Shown here in pieces: positions 29,961 through 39,399 of a stretch of DNA of 49,126 nt. The DNA comes from Deinococcus aerolatus (GTDB lineage: Bacteria; Deinococcota; Deinococci; Deinococcales; Deinococcaceae). Location of the stretch: contig NZ_BMOL01000021.1 of assembly GCF_014647055.1 (NCBI RefSeq), positions 1 through 49,126 of the forward strand, in the 5' to 3' direction. The notes below the pieces were generated by a model. It was not told where the DNA came from and searched no databases. It saw nothing but the letters and a program-made list of their open reading frames with translations. The translations under genes and the position numbers were made by a program. Each line of letters opens with the position of its first letter. The stretch's first letter is position 1.

Positions 29961-30968
29961 ATGGCCGTTTCCGTTTCCGGGCAACACGTCACCTTCAGCC
30001 CCCCATCCGGCGCCGTGGCCCTGGTGGGGGACTTCACCGACTGGCGCAAGCAACCCGCGTTGCCCGTCACGGCGGGCCAGCCCCTCACACTGAGGCTGCC
30101 GCGCGGCGCGTGGGTGGAATACGCGTGGCTGGACGCGGCGGGCGAGGCCTTTGCCGATCCCGACAACCCTCAGAAGTCCCTGAATCCGTGGTGGTCCTAC
30201 CCGCGTGCGGCGGTGGTGGGCGAGTACGCGCGGCACCCGCTGTGGCTGGCCCCGGAGGCGGCGCGCAAGGGAACGACTACGCGCCTGACCTGGGAGGGCA
30301 GCGTCTTCCCCGGCACCCGCCGCGCCATCGTCTACACGCCGCACGGCTACGAGGCCGGCACCCCCCTTCCGGTCTATTACGTGCAGGACGGCGTGGCCTT
30401 CTACCGCACCGGCAAGCTGGGGGACGTGATGGACCGGGCGCTGGAGGCGGGACTGGCGACGGGCGCGGCCCTGGTGTTCGTGGAACCGGGCGACCGCAGC
30501 GAGGAGTACTACCTGAATGACCGTTACCTGGATTTTCTGACCGGGGAGGTCTTTCCCCGCGTGGAGGGCGAGCTGGTCACCGTCAGCGAGCGTGGCCTGT
30601 GGGGCGCGAGCCTGGGCGGGCTGATCTCGCTGTATCTGGGCAGCCGTCACCCGGAGCTGTTCAGCCGCGTGGTCAGCCACAGCGGGGCATTCATCGCCCG
30701 GCCCGGCGCGCGGGACACGGCGGGCGTGATCGACACCACCGGGGCCGGGGAATGGCTGCTGGAGGAACTGCGCCAGACTCCGCCCACGCACCTGAAAACC
30801 AGCCTGGACACCGGCGTGCTGGAGTGGCTGACCGGGCCGAACCGCCGCATGGCGGGCCTGCTGGCCGATAGGGGGTTGCCCCACCAGTACCGCGAGTACC
30901 CCAGCGGCCACACCTGGGTGACGTGGCGCGAGGCCCTGCCCGAGGCGTTCCTGTACATGCAGGGCTGA
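29961..30968 (+). CDS. Esterase-like alpha/beta hydrolase (enterochelin-esterase type)
   Basis: 335 residues. An N-terminal CBM48-like module (VTFSPPSGAVALVGDFTDWRKQPALPV... ) with its WR patch precedes an esterase-D type hydrolase: nucleophile GASLGG, PVYYVQDGVAFYRTGKLGDVMD, and the His in YPSGHTWVTW. Such proteins hydrolyse siderophore or carbohydrate esters; substrate not known. TAGAAT (29948-29953) lies seven bases before ATG 29961, a textbook leaderless promoter for this window. No signal peptide, so it is cytoplasmic. Confidence 0.85.
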   Translation: MAVSVSGQHVTFSPPSGAVALVGDFTDWRKQPALPVTAGQPLTLRLPRGAWVEYAWLDAAGEAFADPDNPQKSLNPWWSYPRAAVVGEYARHPLWLAPEAARKGTTTRLTWEGSVFPGTRRAIVYTPHGYEAGTPLPVYYVQDGVAFYRTGKLGDVMDRALEAGLATGAALVFVEPGDRSEEYYLNDRYLDFLTGEVFPRVEGELVTVSERGLWGASLGGLISLYLGSRHPELFSRVVSHSGAFIARPGARDTAGVIDTTGAGEWLLEELRQTPPTHLKTSLDTGVLEWLTGPNRRMAGLLADRGLPHQYREYPSGHTWVTWREALPEAFLYMQG

Positions 30969-31026
30969 GGCGGGGGGGGCGGTCCTCACCACCCGCCGGG
31001 ATCAAGGCGGCATAGTCGCCCCATCC

Positions 31027-32076
31027 ATGCGACACAGTTTTCTTCTCATGCTGGCACTGTCCGGCAGCGCGGGGGCGCTTACCATGACCTATCCCAGCAG
31101 CACCACCACCATCCACGAGAAAGCGGCCGACTGGGCAGGCGCGGAACTCAGGGGCGTCGGGCTCCACGCGCAGGCCCTCACCCTGGCCCCCGGCGCGGCG
31201 AGCGGCACGCTGACCTCGGCCCCGCTGACCGTGCCTGCCTTCGACGAACTGGTGCCGTCGTGGAACGCGGTCACGCCCGGCGCAGGCAGCGTCACGCTGG
31301 AGGTGCGGGCGCGGGTGGGTGCGGACTGGTCGCGCTGGTACTCCTTCGGCAGCTGGAGCAGCGCCGAGGGCCGCAGCAGCGTGAACGGGCAGAAGGACAG
31401 CGCCGGGCAGGTCCTGACCGATACGCTGCGCCTGAACACCAGGGCCACGACGTACCAGTACCGCGTGACCCTGCGCGGTCAGGGCACCACGGCCCGCCTG
31501 CTGGCCTTCGCCACCTCTGACCGGGCGCGGCAGGCGGCGGGCCTGGGGGCGGCCAGCGACCGGGCCGCCTGGGGCAAGGTCCTTGACGTGCCGCAGCGCT
31601 CGCAGATGATCTACCCGGACGGCGGCGAGGTGTGGTGCAGCCCCACCAGCGTCTCGATGATTCTGGCGGCGCGGGGCATCGACGTCACGGTGCCGCAGGC
31701 GGCGAAGGCCACCTATGACCGCGCCTACGACGGCACCGGCAACTGGTCCTTCAACGCCGCCTACGCCGGAGCGCTGGGGCAGCGTGCCTACGTGACCCGG
31801 CTGCCCAGTCTGGCCGCCGCCGAGAAGTTCACGGCTGCGGGCGTGCCGCTGGCCGTCAGCCTGGGCTGGAAGAAGGGCGAACTGCCCGGCGCGGCCCTTC
31901 CCACCAGCAGCGGCCACCTGATGGTCCTGATCGGCTTCGACAAGGCCGGCAATCCCGTCCTGAACGATCCCGCGGCACCCAGCAACGACACCGTGCGCCG
32001 CACCTATCCGCGCGCCGCCTTCGAGCGGCTGTGGCTGTCGCACAGTGGGGGCCTGAGCTACGTGATCGGGGAGTAG
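31027..32076 (+). CDS. Secreted C39-like cysteine peptidase-family protein
   Basis: 349 residues with a signal peptide (MRHSFLLMLALSGSAGALT). A beta-sandwich-like N-terminal region (residues ~20-165) precedes the peptidase-like domain: catalytic Cys in GGEVWCSPTSVSMIL, His in TSSGHLMVLIGF, and Asn-Asp in LNDPAAPSND. This is the C39 (papain-like) pattern seen in non-bacteriocin secreted proteins. Targets are unknown. A CATAGT box lies ten bases before the ATG; it stands 58 bp after the esterase gene. Confidence 0.8.
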   Translation: MRHSFLLMLALSGSAGALTMTYPSSTTTIHEKAADWAGAELRGVGLHAQALTLAPGAASGTLTSAPLTVPAFDELVPSWNAVTPGAGSVTLEVRARVGADWSRWYSFGSWSSAEGRSSVNGQKDSAGQVLTDTLRLNTRATTYQYRVTLRGQGTTARLLAFATSDRARQAAGLGAASDRAAWGKVLDVPQRSQMIYPDGGEVWCSPTSVSMILAARGIDVTVPQAAKATYDRAYDGTGNWSFNAAYAGALGQRAYVTRLPSLAAAEKFTAAGVPLAVSLGWKKGELPGAALPTSSGHLMVLIGFDKAGNPVLNDPAAPSNDTVRRTYPRAAFERLWLSHSGGLSYVIGE

Positions 32077-32171
32077 CGGGAACGGCGGCTCGTCCGTGGC
32101 CCAGCGTCCGGGTCGTCCAGGGGCGACGCCCTCCCACCCTCTTGACGGCCTGACCGGGCCAGGGACCGAAC

Positions 32172-32975
32172 ATGACCGAAACGGACGCCATCGCTCTGGC
32201 CGACACGCCCCGCACCCGCGCCAGCCTCGCCGCCGATCTCCGCGCCCTGGGTGTGGGGGCCGGTGACGTCCTGATGGTTCACGTCAGCCTGAGCCGCCTG
32301 GGCTGGGTGGCCGGCGGTACGGTGGCCGTGATCCAGGCGCTTCAGGACGCCGTGACGCCCATGGGAACGATCGTCATGCCCACCTTTACGATGCACCTGA
32401 CCGATCCGGCCGGCTGGCGGCGGCCGGCTGTACCGCCGTCCTGGTGGGACACCATTCGCGCCGAGATGCCCGCCTTTGACCCGGCACTGACGCCCTCGCG
32501 CGGGGTGGGCCGCGTCGCCGAACTGCTCAGAACGTGGCCCGGGGCCAGGCGCAGCAATCACCCTCACAGTTCTTTTGCCGCGTGGGGCCGCCAGGCCGAA
32601 TTCATCACGGCGGACCATCCCCTGACGTTCTCGCTGGGGGACGGCTCCCCCCTGGCCCGCGTGTATGACCTGGACGGGCGGGTGCTGCTGCTGGGCACGC
32701 AGAACAACACCAGCCTGCACCTGGCGGAGGTCCGGGCCGGGAAGCAGCCCACCGTGCCTTTCAGCGGCCCCGTCCTGCTGGACGGTCAGCCGACGTGGGT
32801 GACCTTCGACGAGTGCGATTACGCTGAGGACGCCTTCCCGCCCGTCAAGGCCGCCTTTGAGGCCAGCGGCGCGGTGACGGTGGGAAAGGTCGGCTCGGCC
32901 ACCGCGAAACTGATGGCCCAGCGGGCGCTGGTTGATTTTGCCGTGCAGTGGTGGACGGCTGACGCTCCCGGTTGA
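32172..32975 (+). CDS. Aminoglycoside N(3)-acetyltransferase family protein
   Basis: 267 residues. Matches the AAC(3) family: VLMVHVSLSRLGWVAGGTVAVIQALQDAVTPMGTIVMPTFT, then RSNHPHSSFAAWG, LLLGTQNNTSLHLAE. Known members acetylate 3-amino groups of aminoglycosides using acetyl-CoA, but many chromosomal homologues act on other amines or have unknown roles. The catalytic His in NHPHSSF is present. Weak AGGGACC Shine-Dalgarno. It is a single gene between a peptidase and a HEPN-like gene. Whether it gives resistance cannot be judged here. Confidence 0.85.
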   Translation: MTETDAIALADTPRTRASLAADLRALGVGAGDVLMVHVSLSRLGWVAGGTVAVIQALQDAVTPMGTIVMPTFTMHLTDPAGWRRPAVPPSWWDTIRAEMPAFDPALTPSRGVGRVAELLRTWPGARRSNHPHSSFAAWGRQAEFITADHPLTFSLGDGSPLARVYDLDGRVLLLGTQNNTSLHLAEVRAGKQPTVPFSGPVLLDGQPTWVTFDECDYAEDAFPPVKAAFEASGAVTVGKVGSATAKLMAQRALVDFAVQWWTADAPG

Positions 32976-33161
32976 CGTTCTGAGTGCAGGCGCTGGAGCA
33001 TAGGACACTGGGCCGGAGGTCCGGCGACGGAGCGAGCCGCCCCTTCCCGCCCCGCGCTCAGGGCTGTCGACTCTACAAATGGGGTCCGCGTTTTCACCGT
33101 CAGAAGGCAGGTTCACTGGTGGCCTGAACGCGTGGCCACCTGCCCTACACTGCCCCCACGC

Positions 33162-33983
33162 ATGGACTTTCCCACCACCTGCCCCACCTGTGGCCGCGAG
33201 AACCGCGCCGAGTACGCCGACAGCAGCGTGCATGACCTGACCTGTGTGCGCTGCGGGGCGCATTATTGCGTGCTGGTGCGCAAGCAGAAGTTCGAGGTGC
33301 TGTTTGACCTGGGCACCCGCGCCCTGATGGACGGCTACGCCCGCGAGGCCGTGGCGAGCTTCGCGGCGGCGCTGGAACGCTTTTTCGAGTTCTACGTGCG
33401 TGCGTACGCGCTGGAGCGGGCCTCGGACACGGCGGCGGATTTTGGGGCGGCGACGGCGGCATTGACGGGCACCTGGCGGCACGTTGCCAGCCAGTCCGAG
33501 CGGCAGCTGGGCATGTTCGCGCTGGCCTACCTGCTCCGGCAGGGCCGGGAGCCGGATTTTCTGACGTCCACGGCGCTGGGTGCGGACTTTCGCAACCGCG
33601 TGATCCACCGGGGCGAGTTGCCCGTCCGCGCCGACGTGGAGACCTACGCCGCGCAGGTCTTCGCCCTGATCGACCGCCTGCTGACCGAGCTGGGCGACGG
33701 CGCCAAGCAGGCCGAACTAGCCCAGGAACAGGCGTTTGCCCTGCATATCGCTGCGCTGCCGGACGGCGTGACCGCCGTGTTCGAGGAGCATCCGGGCATG
33801 TTCCGCGCCCGCCGTTTCGGCACCCTGGCCCCGATGCCCAAGCCGGGCAAGACTGCCGCGCACCCCACCCCCGCCAGCGGCATGAACAGCGCCCGTGCGT
33901 ACCAGCAGGCCCAGCAGCAGGCGCTGTTTCAGCGGGCGCTGGCCGAGCGGGGGGCACTGCTCAAGGGGTTCAAGGGCGGATAG
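33162..33983 (+). CDS. Zinc-ribbon protein with a HEPN-like domain
   Basis: 273 residues. An N-terminal zinc ribbon, CPTCGREN and CVRCGAHY (residues ~7-32), precedes a helical domain. There, GYAREAVASFAAALERFFEFYVRAY and later FRNRVIHRGELP give the HEPN motif R-x4-H (RNRVIH). HEPN domains are often RNases or toxins. A Gln/Ala-rich C-terminus follows. TACACT (33146-33151) precedes ATG 33162. A 7-bp dyad GGTGGCC/GGCCACC at 33117-33140 flanks its promoter. No partner antitoxin is visible beside it. Confidence 0.65.
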   Translation: MDFPTTCPTCGRENRAEYADSSVHDLTCVRCGAHYCVLVRKQKFEVLFDLGTRALMDGYAREAVASFAAALERFFEFYVRAYALERASDTAADFGAATAALTGTWRHVASQSERQLGMFALAYLLRQGREPDFLTSTALGADFRNRVIHRGELPVRADVETYAAQVFALIDRLLTELGDGAKQAELAQEQAFALHIAALPDGVTAVFEEHPGMFRARRFGTLAPMPKPGKTAAHPTPASGMNSARAYQQAQQQALFQRALAERGALLKGFKGG

Positions 33984-34011
33984 GGGGGCGGCGCGTCCGG
34001 CCCCCACAGGG

Positions 34012-34041
34012 TTGGACGGCCTGACCCCCGCCCCCTACACT
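34012..34041 (+). promoter_or_regulatory. Promoter of the adenine deaminase gene
   Basis: TTGGAC (34012-34017), an 18-base spacer, TACACT (34036-34041), and ATG 34047 five bases later. A leaderless transcript is implied. Confidence 0.6.
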
Positions 34042-34046
34042 GCCGC

Positions 34047-35717
34047 ATGCAGTCTGAAAGGGACCGACAGGGGGACCGGCGCCGTCTGGTACGGGTGGCG
34101 CGTGGGGAAGAGGCGGGCGATCTGCTGGTGCGCGGCGCACAGGTGGTTCAGCCGGCCACGCGCGAGATTTTCGAGGCCGATGTGCTGATCGCGGGTGGCC
34201 GGGTGGCGGCGCTGGGCGGCGCAGGCATGGGCTTCGAGGCCACACGGGTGATCGAGGCGCACGGCGCGTTCCTGGCCCCCGGCTTCATCGACGGCCACAT
34301 TCACATCGAGTCCAGCCTGCTGACCCCGGCGGGCTTCGCGCGGGCGGTGCTGCCGCGCGGCACGACCGGTGTGGTGGCCGAGCCGCACGAGGTGGTCAAC
34401 GTGCTGGGCGTGCGCGGCCTGGAATGGATGCTGGAGGCCGGGGCCACCTCGGGCCTGCGGGTCTGGGCTTCAGCGCCGTCGTGCGTGCCGGCCAGCGAAT
34501 TCGAGGACGGCGGCGCACAGGTCACGGCGGCAGACACCGCCCGGATGCTGCGCGTGCCCGGCGTGCTGGGGCTGGCCGAGATGATGAACTACCCCGGCGT
34601 TCTGGGCGGGGACGCGGCCGTGTGGGCCATTCTGGAGGCGGGCCGCGCAGCAGGCGGGCGTCTGGACGGCCACGCCGCCGGGATGCGGGGCCGGGACCTG
34701 ATGGCCTACGCGGCGGCGGGCCTGCACTCGGATCACGAGGCCGCCACCCCGCAGGAAGCCCGCGAGCGCCTGCGCGCGGGCCTGTGGCTGATGGTGCGTG
34801 AGGGCTCGGCGGCCCGCAATCTGGAGGCCCTGCTGCCGGTGCTGCGGGAGCGCCCGCGCCGCGCCATGCTGGTCAGCGACGACGTGAGCGTGGACGAACT
34901 TCTGGAACTGGGCCACCTGGACCGCCTGCTGCGGGCGTGCGTGGCGGGCGGGCTGCATCCGGCGGACGCCATCGCCCTCGTGACCTGCAACCCGGCGGAG
35001 TACTGGGGCCTGCACAGCTCCGGTCTGATCGCCCCCGGCCACCACGCCGACATGGTGTTGCTGCGCGACCTGCAGGGCTTCGAGGTGCTGGACACCTTCG
35101 TGGGTGGTGCGGAGGCCCGGCCCGGCGAGGTCACCCCACCGCTGGGTGGCGGCGGCGTGAACCTGGGGGCCGACTGGGACAGCGCGACGTTCGATGTGCC
35201 CGCCCACTGGCCGGTGATGCAGGTGTGCCCGGACCAGATCACCACCGGCCGGGGGGCACCGGGTAGCGGCGAGGCGCGGCTGGTGGTGGCGGACCGTTAC
35301 GGGCGCGGCCACCGGGCGGCGTGCTGGACCTCCGGCACCGGCATGGGTCAGCGGGGCACGCTGGGCCTGAGCATCCTGCACGACGCCCACAACGCCGCGT
35401 TCCTGGGCGGCAGCGACGAGGACGTGCGGGCGGCGGGCCGCGCCCTGCGCGACATCGGCGGCGGCGCGGTGGTGGTGGTGGACGGCGCGGTCCAGGCCAG
35501 CCTGCCCCTGCCCTACGCGGGCCTGATGACCGACCTGCCCCCCCAGCAGGCCGCCGCCCGCCTGAACGAGGTCACTGCCGCCGCCCGCGCCCTGGGCTGC
35601 ACCCTGCCCTACCCGGTGACCACCCTCAGCTTCCTGGGCCTGAGCGTGATCCCATCGCTGAAACTGACCCCACGCGGCCTGCTGGACGTGGAAGCGTGGC
35701 ACCTGCTGGAGCGATAA
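34047..35717 (+). CDS. ade: Adenine deaminase
   Basis: 556 residues. It deaminates adenine to hypoxanthine in purine salvage, with a binuclear metal site. Visible: PGFIDGHIHIESSLLTP (first His pair), TTGVVAEPHEVVNVLG, LDGHAAGM, GLHSDHEAATPQEA, VSDDVSVDELLELGHLD, and the C-terminal domain LSFLGLSVIPSLKLTPRGLLD typical of Ade. The N-terminal ~25 residues are extra and basic. The promoter is just upstream; a hairpin lies after the stop at 35773-35803. Confidence 0.93.
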   Translation: MQSERDRQGDRRRLVRVARGEEAGDLLVRGAQVVQPATREIFEADVLIAGGRVAALGGAGMGFEATRVIEAHGAFLAPGFIDGHIHIESSLLTPAGFARAVLPRGTTGVVAEPHEVVNVLGVRGLEWMLEAGATSGLRVWASAPSCVPASEFEDGGAQVTAADTARMLRVPGVLGLAEMMNYPGVLGGDAAVWAILEAGRAAGGRLDGHAAGMRGRDLMAYAAAGLHSDHEAATPQEARERLRAGLWLMVREGSAARNLEALLPVLRERPRRAMLVSDDVSVDELLELGHLDRLLRACVAGGLHPADAIALVTCNPAEYWGLHSSGLIAPGHHADMVLLRDLQGFEVLDTFVGGAEARPGEVTPPLGGGGVNLGADWDSATFDVPAHWPVMQVCPDQITTGRGAPGSGEARLVVADRYGRGHRAACWTSGTGMGQRGTLGLSILHDAHNAAFLGGSDEDVRAAGRALRDIGGGAVVVVDGAVQASLPLPYAGLMTDLPPQQAAARLNEVTAAARALGCTLPYPVTTLSFLGLSVIPSLKLTPRGLLDVEAWHLLER

Positions 35718-35772
35718 CCGGGCGCCTCAACCGCCGCGTCAAGGCGGTGCCGGTGGAGATCGTAGACAGGAA

Positions 35773-35803
35773 AGAGCCGCCCGGACTTTCTTCAGGCGGC
35801 TCT
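35773..35803. terminator. Hairpin between ade and asd
   Basis: AGAGCCGCC (35773-35781) and GGCGGCTCT (35795-35803), 9-bp stem, loop of 13. Lies between converging genes; no long U-run on the plus side. Confidence 0.7.
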
Positions 35804-35818
35804 CGTTTCCCGGCGGCT

Positions 35819-36838
<1,020 letters not shown>

Positions 36839-36855
36839 ACTTGATCTCCTTCAAG

Positions 36856-36906
36856 AAAAAATCCGCCACGCGGTCTGCGGGCGGCGGTGATTACACAGGC
36901 CGCCGC
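36856..36906 (-). promoter_or_regulatory. Attenuator-like alternative hairpins in the asd leader
   Basis: In the minus-strand transcript, GCGGCGG (36900-36906) can pair with CCGCCGC (36881-36887), a 7-bp stem. The latter can instead take part in a structure with GGCGG (36863-36867), followed by A and six U (36856-36861), and a tighter CCGC/GCGG hairpin also ends at that U-run. The SD of asd follows immediately. Competing folds of this layout resemble antiterminator/terminator pairs. Not tested. Confidence 0.5.
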
Positions 36907-36908
36907 TA

Positions 36909-36941
36909 TCAGGCAATCGTCGTGAGGGCAGCGCGGCTCAT
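36909..36941 (-). CDS. Putative asd leader peptide MSRAALTTIA
   Basis: ATG 36941 follows TACCCT (36948-36953) by six bases, fitting a leaderless start, with a TTGACC -35 17 bases upstream. Ten residues including Thr-Thr-Ile, products of the pathway that asd feeds, then tandem stops TGA TAG. Position between promoter and the competing hairpins suggests ribosome-controlled attenuation. Confidence 0.5.
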   Translation of the reverse strand: MSRAALTTIA

Positions 36942-36947
36942 GGACGC

Positions 36948-36976
36948 AGGGTAGAGGCTGCCGGGGGGTGGGTCAA
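36948..36976 (-). promoter_or_regulatory. asd promoter
   Basis: Minus strand: TTGACC (36971-36976), 17-base spacer, TACCCT (36948-36953). The expected transcript starts at or near the leader-peptide ATG (36941). Confidence 0.7.
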
Positions 36977-37008
36977 GCGGGCGGGCTAGCCCAGGCCCCG
37001 GCAGCCAA

Positions 37009-37308
37009 TCACTTCTTCTTGCGCAGGAAACCCAGCCACCCGGCCCTTTCCGGGCGCGGTCCTGGGGCAAAATCCTCCATCTTGATCTCGGCTTCCGGGT
37101 GGGGGGCGGCTTCCCAGCCCAGCGGCGTGGCGATCAAGCCGCCGAAGCGGCCAGCGGCGTAGACCGCGTGTTCACGCTCCTGGGTCTCGGTGATGGCGCG
37201 GGGGTCCGCCATACTCTGCAACATGGCCTGAAGGCTGTCGTCGTCGCAGGCCCAGCAGCCCTGCGAGAAGGTGGCTTCCTTGCCGTAAATCCTGATCCTG
37301 ACGGGCAT
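37009..37308 (-). CDS. Conserved hypothetical 99-residue protein
   Basis: 99 residues. MPVRIRIYGKEATFSQGCWACDDDSL suggests a small globular protein with a Cys-Trp-Ala-Cys (CWAC) pair resembling a redox or metal motif near residue 18-21; the end is a basic lysine tail (GFLRKKK). ATG 37308 has a Shine-Dalgarno GGAG ten bases upstream; the longer frame starts are not supported. It sits between plsY and asd on the same strand. Not recognised; the CxxC suggests a thiol or metal role only by analogy. Confidence 0.6.
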   Translation of the reverse strand: MPVRIRIYGKEATFSQGCWACDDDSLQAMLQSMADPRAITETQEREHAVYAAGRFGGLIATPLGWEAAPHPEAEIKMEDFAPGPRPERAGWLGFLRKKK

Positions 37309-37381
37309 CTGTGTTCTCCGGTGGGGGCGTGGATTGTAAGACCCGCGCAGAATAGCGCGGCTGCCCGCACGTCTCGGCAAC

Positions 37382-37990
37382 TCAGCGAACCTTCTCGCCC
37401 AGCCGGGACTCCTTGCCCGCCGTCAGCCGCCCGATGTTGGAGCGGTGCTGCCAGACCAGCAGCGCGGCCAGAAACCCGATCACCAGCATCAGCCAGACCG
37501 GCCGGCCCAGCGCCACCACCAGAAGAATGGCCGTGATGGCGCCCAGAATGCTGCCTGCGCTGACGAAACGGGTCAGCCACATGGCGGCCACCCCCAGCAC
37601 GAAGGCCCCTGCCCCCACCACCGGGTCCAGCGCCGCAATGGTGCCGAAGCTGGTGGCCACGCCCTTGCCCCCCCGGAAGCCCAGGAACGGGCTGAAGTTG
37701 TGTCCGATCACCGCGGCCACCCCGCACAGGCCCACCCACTCCGGCGGCAGCCCCAGCGCCCGCGCCAGCCACACCACCAGCGCGCCTTTCAGGATGTCGA
37801 ACAGGGCCACCAGAAATGCCGGACCCTTGCCCAGCGAGCGCAGCACGTTGGTGGCGCCGCTGTTGCCGCTGCCCACCTTGCGGATGTCCACGCCACGCGA
37901 CCGTGCCAGCCAGGACGCCGCTGGAATGGACCCGATCACGTAGGAGACCAGCACCGCCGAGAGCGCAAGCAGAAGGGTGGACACAGTCAC
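37382..37990 (-). CDS. plsY: Glycerol-3-phosphate acyltransferase PlsY
   Basis: 202 residues, about five to six membrane helices. PlsY transfers an acyl group from acyl-phosphate to glycerol-3-phosphate, first step of phospholipid synthesis. Signature loops: [36 protein letters not shown], and a C-terminal [20 protein letters not shown] 37990 lies seven bases after TACAAT (37998-38003, minus strand), so a leaderless start was chosen; the longer upstream frame overlaps other sequence without support. Confidence 0.9.
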   Translation of the reverse strand: MTVSTLLLALSAVLVSYVIGSIPAASWLARSRGVDIRKVGSGNSGATNVLRSLGKGPAFLVALFDILKGALVVWLARALGLPPEWVGLCGVAAVIGHNFSPFLGFRGGKGVATSFGTIAALDPVVGAGAFVLGVAAMWLTRFVSAGSILGAITAILLVVALGRPVWLMLVIGFLAALLVWQHRSNIGRLTAGKESRLGEKVR

Positions 37991-38098
37991 GCCCCCGATT
38001 GTAGGCCCCAACCCCTGTGGAATGAACGGCCGGAACGTTGCGCCGGGTCTGGCGGTGGGCCGATTCTGAAAATCTGTCCGGGTCAACGGACCCGCCGT

Positions 38099-38127
38099 TT
38101 GATTTTCGCCTCCCCACCCGCTACTCT
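38099..38127 (+). promoter_or_regulatory. tRNA-Ser promoter
   Basis: TTGATT (38099-38104), 17-base spacer, TACTCT (38122-38127), 32 bases before the tRNA 5' end. Confidence 0.75.
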
Positions 38128-38159
38128 GCTGTGCGCCTGCCCGCACGGCCGAGCATGTT

Positions 38160-38249
38160 GGAACGGTGTCCGAGTGGTTGAAGGAGCACGCCTGGAAAGC
38201 GTGTATAGGGGCAACCCTATCGAGGGTTCGAATCCCTCTCGTTCCGCCA
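38160..38249 (+). tRNA. tRNA-Ser(GGA)
   Basis: 90 nt with the long variable arm of serine tRNAs. The acceptor GGAACGG pairs with TCGTTCC (one G-U), encoded CCA end. The anticodon stem CACGC/GCGTG encloses CTGGAAA, anticodon GGA at 38194-38196. Confidence 0.95.
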
Positions 38250-38263
38250 GAGTGAACACAATG

Positions 38264-38298
38264 CGTCCTGAATGGAGAATCTCCGTTCAGGGCGTTTT
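38264..38298 (+). terminator. Terminator after tRNA-Ser
   Basis: CGTCCTGAATGGA pairs with TCCGTTCAGGGCG, with two G-U pairs, then TTTT. Confidence 0.8.
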
Positions 38299-38396
38299 CA
38301 ATTCTGCTAGGCGGTGCTGTTCACGTGGGGGAAGTCGGGGCGTGGGGGTGAATCTGTCGACCCGGGCCGGAAGCGGGATGTGCTAGAAGAACCCTC

Positions 38397-39284
38397 ATGG
38401 GCCATCCCTTTCCCGGTTTAGAGCCGCTGATCCCCGCCGACGCCGTGCTGGAAAAACTTGCGGACGGCACGGCCTGGGGCGAGGGGCCGGTGTGTCTGGA
38501 CGACGGCGCGGTGCTGTGGAGCGACATTCCCGGCAACCGCGTGCTGCGCTGGCATCCTCAGGAAGGGCTGGGGGTGGCACTCCAGCCCTCGGAGTTCCAC
38601 AACGGCCACACGCGTGACGGGGCCGGGCGCCTGTACGCCTGCTCGCATGGCGAACGCGCGGTGCTGCGCTCCGACGACGGCGGGCGGGGCTGGCACGCCA
38701 TTGCCACCCACCACGACGGCAGGCGGCTGAACAGTCCCAACGACGTCATCGTGGCCCGCGACGGCGGCGTATGGTTCACGGACCCGCCCTACGGGCTGAT
38801 CCAGTCCAAGGAGGGCCACGGCGGTGAGCAGCAGCAGGATGGGTGCTGGGTCTACCGTCTGGACCCCCACACCGGGGAGGTGCAGGCGAAGGTCCGCGAC
38901 ATGCGCTGGCCCAACGGACTGGCCTTCAGCCCCGACGAGACCACGTTGTACGTCACCGACACCAGCCGCACCCACGATCCGGCGGGCCACCACCACATCC
39001 GTGCCTATCCGGTGTCCGGCCACACGGTGGGGGAGGGGCGCGTGTTCGCTGTTGTCGCCCCTGGGATGCCCGACGGGATCCGCCTCGACGAACACGGCCA
39101 CCTGTGGAGCAGCAGCGGCAGCGGCGTGCAGGTGTTTGCCCCAGACGGCCGCCGGCTGGGCGAGGTGCCGGTGCCGGAGACCATCACCAATCTGACCTTC
39201 AGCCACCTGGAACCGGTCCTCTACCTCACGGGCAGCAGCAGCCTGTACCGGCTGTCGGTATCGGTGCGGGGAGCGCGGTTCTAG
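38397..39284 (+). CDS. SMP-30/gluconolactonase family protein
   Basis: 295 residues, a six-bladed beta-propeller. It shows EGPVCLDDGAVLWSDIPGNRVLRW, the metal-binding NSPNDVIVARDGGVWFTDPPYG, MRWPNGLAFSPDETTLYVTDT, and GMPDGIRLDEHGHLW. Family members hydrolyse aldonolactones; the substrate here is uncertain. The TAGAAG box (38384-38389) lies seven bases before ATG 38397. No signal peptide, so cytosolic. Stands alone after tRNA-Ser. Confidence 0.9.
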   Translation: MGHPFPGLEPLIPADAVLEKLADGTAWGEGPVCLDDGAVLWSDIPGNRVLRWHPQEGLGVALQPSEFHNGHTRDGAGRLYACSHGERAVLRSDDGGRGWHAIATHHDGRRLNSPNDVIVARDGGVWFTDPPYGLIQSKEGHGGEQQQDGCWVYRLDPHTGEVQAKVRDMRWPNGLAFSPDETTLYVTDTSRTHDPAGHHHIRAYPVSGHTVGEGRVFAVVAPGMPDGIRLDEHGHLWSSSGSGVQVFAPDGRRLGEVPVPETITNLTFSHLEPVLYLTGSSSLYRLSVSVRGARF

Positions 39285-39399
39285 CGGGCGTTCCCAACCC
39301 TGCCCGCGTGTGGGAGTCGGGCCAGGTCTAGCCCGCCGCTCAGAATCTCTAAACGTGCCCTCACCCACCGGAGCGGTCGGGGGGCGCAGACTGCCAGGT

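Noticed and set aside
32058..35702. Long frames opposite the AAC(3)-like gene, the HEPN-like gene and ade
   Set aside because: No motifs, no start signals; explained by GC-rich third positions of the true genes.
36839..36976. Lysine riboswitch before asd
   Set aside because: Length is suitable but the conserved L-box core segments are not recognisable; a leader peptide with competing hairpins fits better.
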